From positions 1 to 6,918 of the forward strand of contig CADCOL010000203.1 of NCBI GenBank assembly GCA_902803015.1: 6,918 nucleotides of DNA. The letters are read 5' to 3'. A model generated the notes under the pieces. It did no database searches, had not been told where the DNA came from, and was given only the letters and a program-made list of their open reading frames with translations. Shown here piece after piece: positions 5,836 through 6,918 of this stretch (within the stretch, counting starts at the first letter, position 1; each line of letters starts with the position of its first letter). The position numbers and the translations under genes are program-made. The stretch is from an uncultured Lachnospiraceae bacterium (GTDB taxonomy: Bacteria; Bacillota; Clostridia; Lachnospirales; Lachnospiraceae).

Positions 5836-6918
5836 CTAAACTCCGAAGAGTTCTTTCAGTGCCGCCTCCTGAATCTTTGAACCGATTACCACAATCTTGC
5901 CGGTAACGTCCGGAGCGCCTGCGCGCACATTCTTCTCTTCGGGAACATAGTCAAAGTAAATGAATCCGCCGTCTTTTGCGGGAACCATTCCCTTGGAACG
6001 AAGCACAATGCCGTACTTCTCTTCATCGGAGAGTGCATCTAAGATGCCCTCAATCTGCTCTGCGGTGAAGGACTTCGGAGTTTCGAAACCGATGCTGTCG
6101 AAGACTTCATCCGCATGGTGATGGTGGCATTCGCACTCGGGATCGTCGCATTCCTCGCCGTCCTCGTGGTGGTGATGGTGATGATGTTCGTGCTCGTCCT
6201 CATCGTCGTCATCATCGTCATCGTGGTGATGGTGGTGTTCATGTTCATGTTCATCCTCGTCATCATCATCGTGATGATGGTGATGATGTTCATGTTCGTC
6301 CTCATCCTCGTCATGGTCGTCGTGATCATGGTGATGATGGTGCTCATGCTCATGGAGTCTGTCCTCCTCGCGGTGAGCCTTCACTTCTTCCATCAGTTCC
6401 TCTTCAAGAGACTTGCCGGATTCCATGTTCTTTAAGATCAACGCGCCGTCAATCAGATCCCAGGGCGTTGTAATAATCGTAGCCTTCGGATTATGCTCTT
6501 TTAAGAGATTTACAACCTCGGTGACCTTCTATTCGCTTACGTTCTGTGTACGGCTTAAAATAATCGTGCCGGCGCTTTCCACCTGATTGATGAAGAACTC
6601 GCCGAAATTCTTGATGTACATTTTAGCCTTGGAAACATCCACAACCGCAACGGCCGTGTTCAGTTTCACATCTTTCATTTCGTCATTCTCAAGTTCGATA
6701 TCCGCAACGGCCTTGATTACGTCGGAGAGTTTTCCGACACCGGAGGGCTCGATTAAGATTCTCTGCGGCTTGTAAGTATTGATTACATCCTTTAACGCAG
6801 TACCGAAATCGCCGACCAGACTGCAGCAAATGCAGCCGGAGTTCATCTCTTTAATTTCGATGCCTGCTTCTTTTAAGAAACCGCCGTCGATACCGATTTC
6901 GCCGAATTCGTTCTCAAT
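5836..6918 (-). CDS. G3E/COG0523 GTPase with His/Asp-rich tract, 5' end outside window, internal TAG
   Basis: This CobW-family P-loop GTPase is a probable metal (zinc, cobalt or nickel) chaperone. The visible part begins in the switch region (ENEFGEIGIDGG), so Walker A is off the edge. Next come GCICC (6837-6823, the family GCxCC motif), RILIEPSGVGKL, AVAVVDVS, and LSRTQ where NKxD is expected. An in-frame TAG (6531-6529) follows 129 codons from the edge. The same frame then continues with typical sequence: KVTEVVNLLKEHNP, TTPWDLIDG, an 80-residue His/Asp/Glu tract (6354-6115), and a CobW C-terminal domain (GIVLRSKGMV, GGFIYFDYVP) to TAG 5838. If the inner TAG stops translation, the GTPase core is separated from its metal-rich tail. 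A restart at ATG 6426 would give 196 residues but has no good ribosome site. It is probably cotranscribed with the gene at 4836-5765. Confidence 0.85.
6115..6354 (-). repeat. His/Asp/Glu-rich metal-binding tract with internal repeat units
   Basis: Eighty codons encode 35 His, 40 Asp/Glu, 3 Cys, 1 Gly and 1 Pro. Three successive units share the plan E-D-E-H-E-H followed by five to seven His and then an acidic run. A short cysteine cluster (CDDPECEC) and HHHH close it. The DNA is correspondingly repetitive (CAT/GAT/GAA codons) and could expand or contract by slippage. Such tracts in COG0523 and related proteins bind or buffer transition metals; zinc is the commonest guess. Confidence 0.9.
6529..6531 (-). 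other. In-frame TAG inside the G3E GTPase gene
   Basis: The codon reads TAG between ...QNVSE and KVTEVV.... Coding of clear family character continues on both sides in one frame, so no frameshift is involved. A single C-to-T change from CAG (Gln), or a change from another near codon such as AAG or GAG, would explain it. Confidence 0.9.

Noticed and set aside
6039..6353. Minus-strand frame rich in Met, Thr and Ile over the same region
   Set aside because: It is a frame-shifted shadow of the His/Asp tract; the repetitive codons simply keep it open.
6115..6354. Repetitive DNA that might suggest a CRISPR or satellite array
   Set aside because: The repeats are in-frame codon runs without conserved repeat/spacer structure.
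6115..6435. Plus-strand open frame that looks like a very hydrophobic multi-Met/Val/Ile membrane protein
   Set aside because: It is the exact antisense of the His/Asp/Glu codons (CAT, GAT, GAA reversed give ATG, ATC, TTC and similar). It has no ribosome site and the opposite strand carries conserved coding.
6529..6531. Reassigned genetic code (TAG as an amino acid)
   Set aside because: TAG is the natural terminator of folE, folC, pyrB and both GTPase genes, and the ends fit family lengths. General reassignment is not supported, although local readthrough remains open.

Overview
The window is a compact stretch of chromosome in which every convincing gene lies on the minus strand, so transcription runs from the right end to the left. 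Gene content, short spacers, AGGAG-type ribosome binding sites, a pyrB-pyrI pair, a folC-folE-folP run and a moderate G+C suggest an anaerobic Firmicute of the class Clostridia, probably Lachnospiraceae. That placement is inferred from gene style; no rRNA or marker phylogeny is available here. There are no RNA genes, insertion sequences, phage genes or CRISPR arrays, and no gene-free stretch longer than about 130 bases.

Reading in the direction of transcription: (1) 6918-4836 holds two adjacent, paralogous GTPases of the G3E/COG0523 (CobW-like) family. The first enters from outside the window. It has the GCxCC metal motif, an 80-residue His/Asp/Glu tract (35 His) and a CobW C-terminal domain, but an in-frame TAG interrupts it at 6529-6531. 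The second is a divergent paralogue that keeps the P-loop but lacks GCxCC. Its C-terminal half resembles the DUF1980/TIGR03943 (YcgQ-like) domain, with a Cys-Cys pair. A strong intrinsic terminator closes this unit at 4804-4831.

(2) A sigma-A promoter whose 17-bp spacer carries a perfect tandem 8-bp repeat precedes pyrB and pyrI, the catalytic and zinc-binding regulatory subunits of aspartate carbamoyltransferase. (3) An extended -10 promoter precedes a small bacterial PH-domain protein of unknown role. A hairpin and then a tight folate cluster follow: folC (with an unusual low-complexity insert), folE (zinc GTP cyclohydrolase I) and folP (cut by the left edge, with no ordinary start codon at the position its ribosome binding site indicates).

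The well-understood part is de novo pyrimidine synthesis followed by folate synthesis. The less understood part is the G3E pair, probably a metal (zinc?) trafficking system. It sits upstream of two zinc-dependent enzymes, PyrI and FolE, although a terminator separates it from them. Points most worth a second look are the amber codon, the His/Asp tract, the GTPase-DUF1980 fusion, the tandem repeat inside the pyrB promoter, and the odd folP and folC starts.
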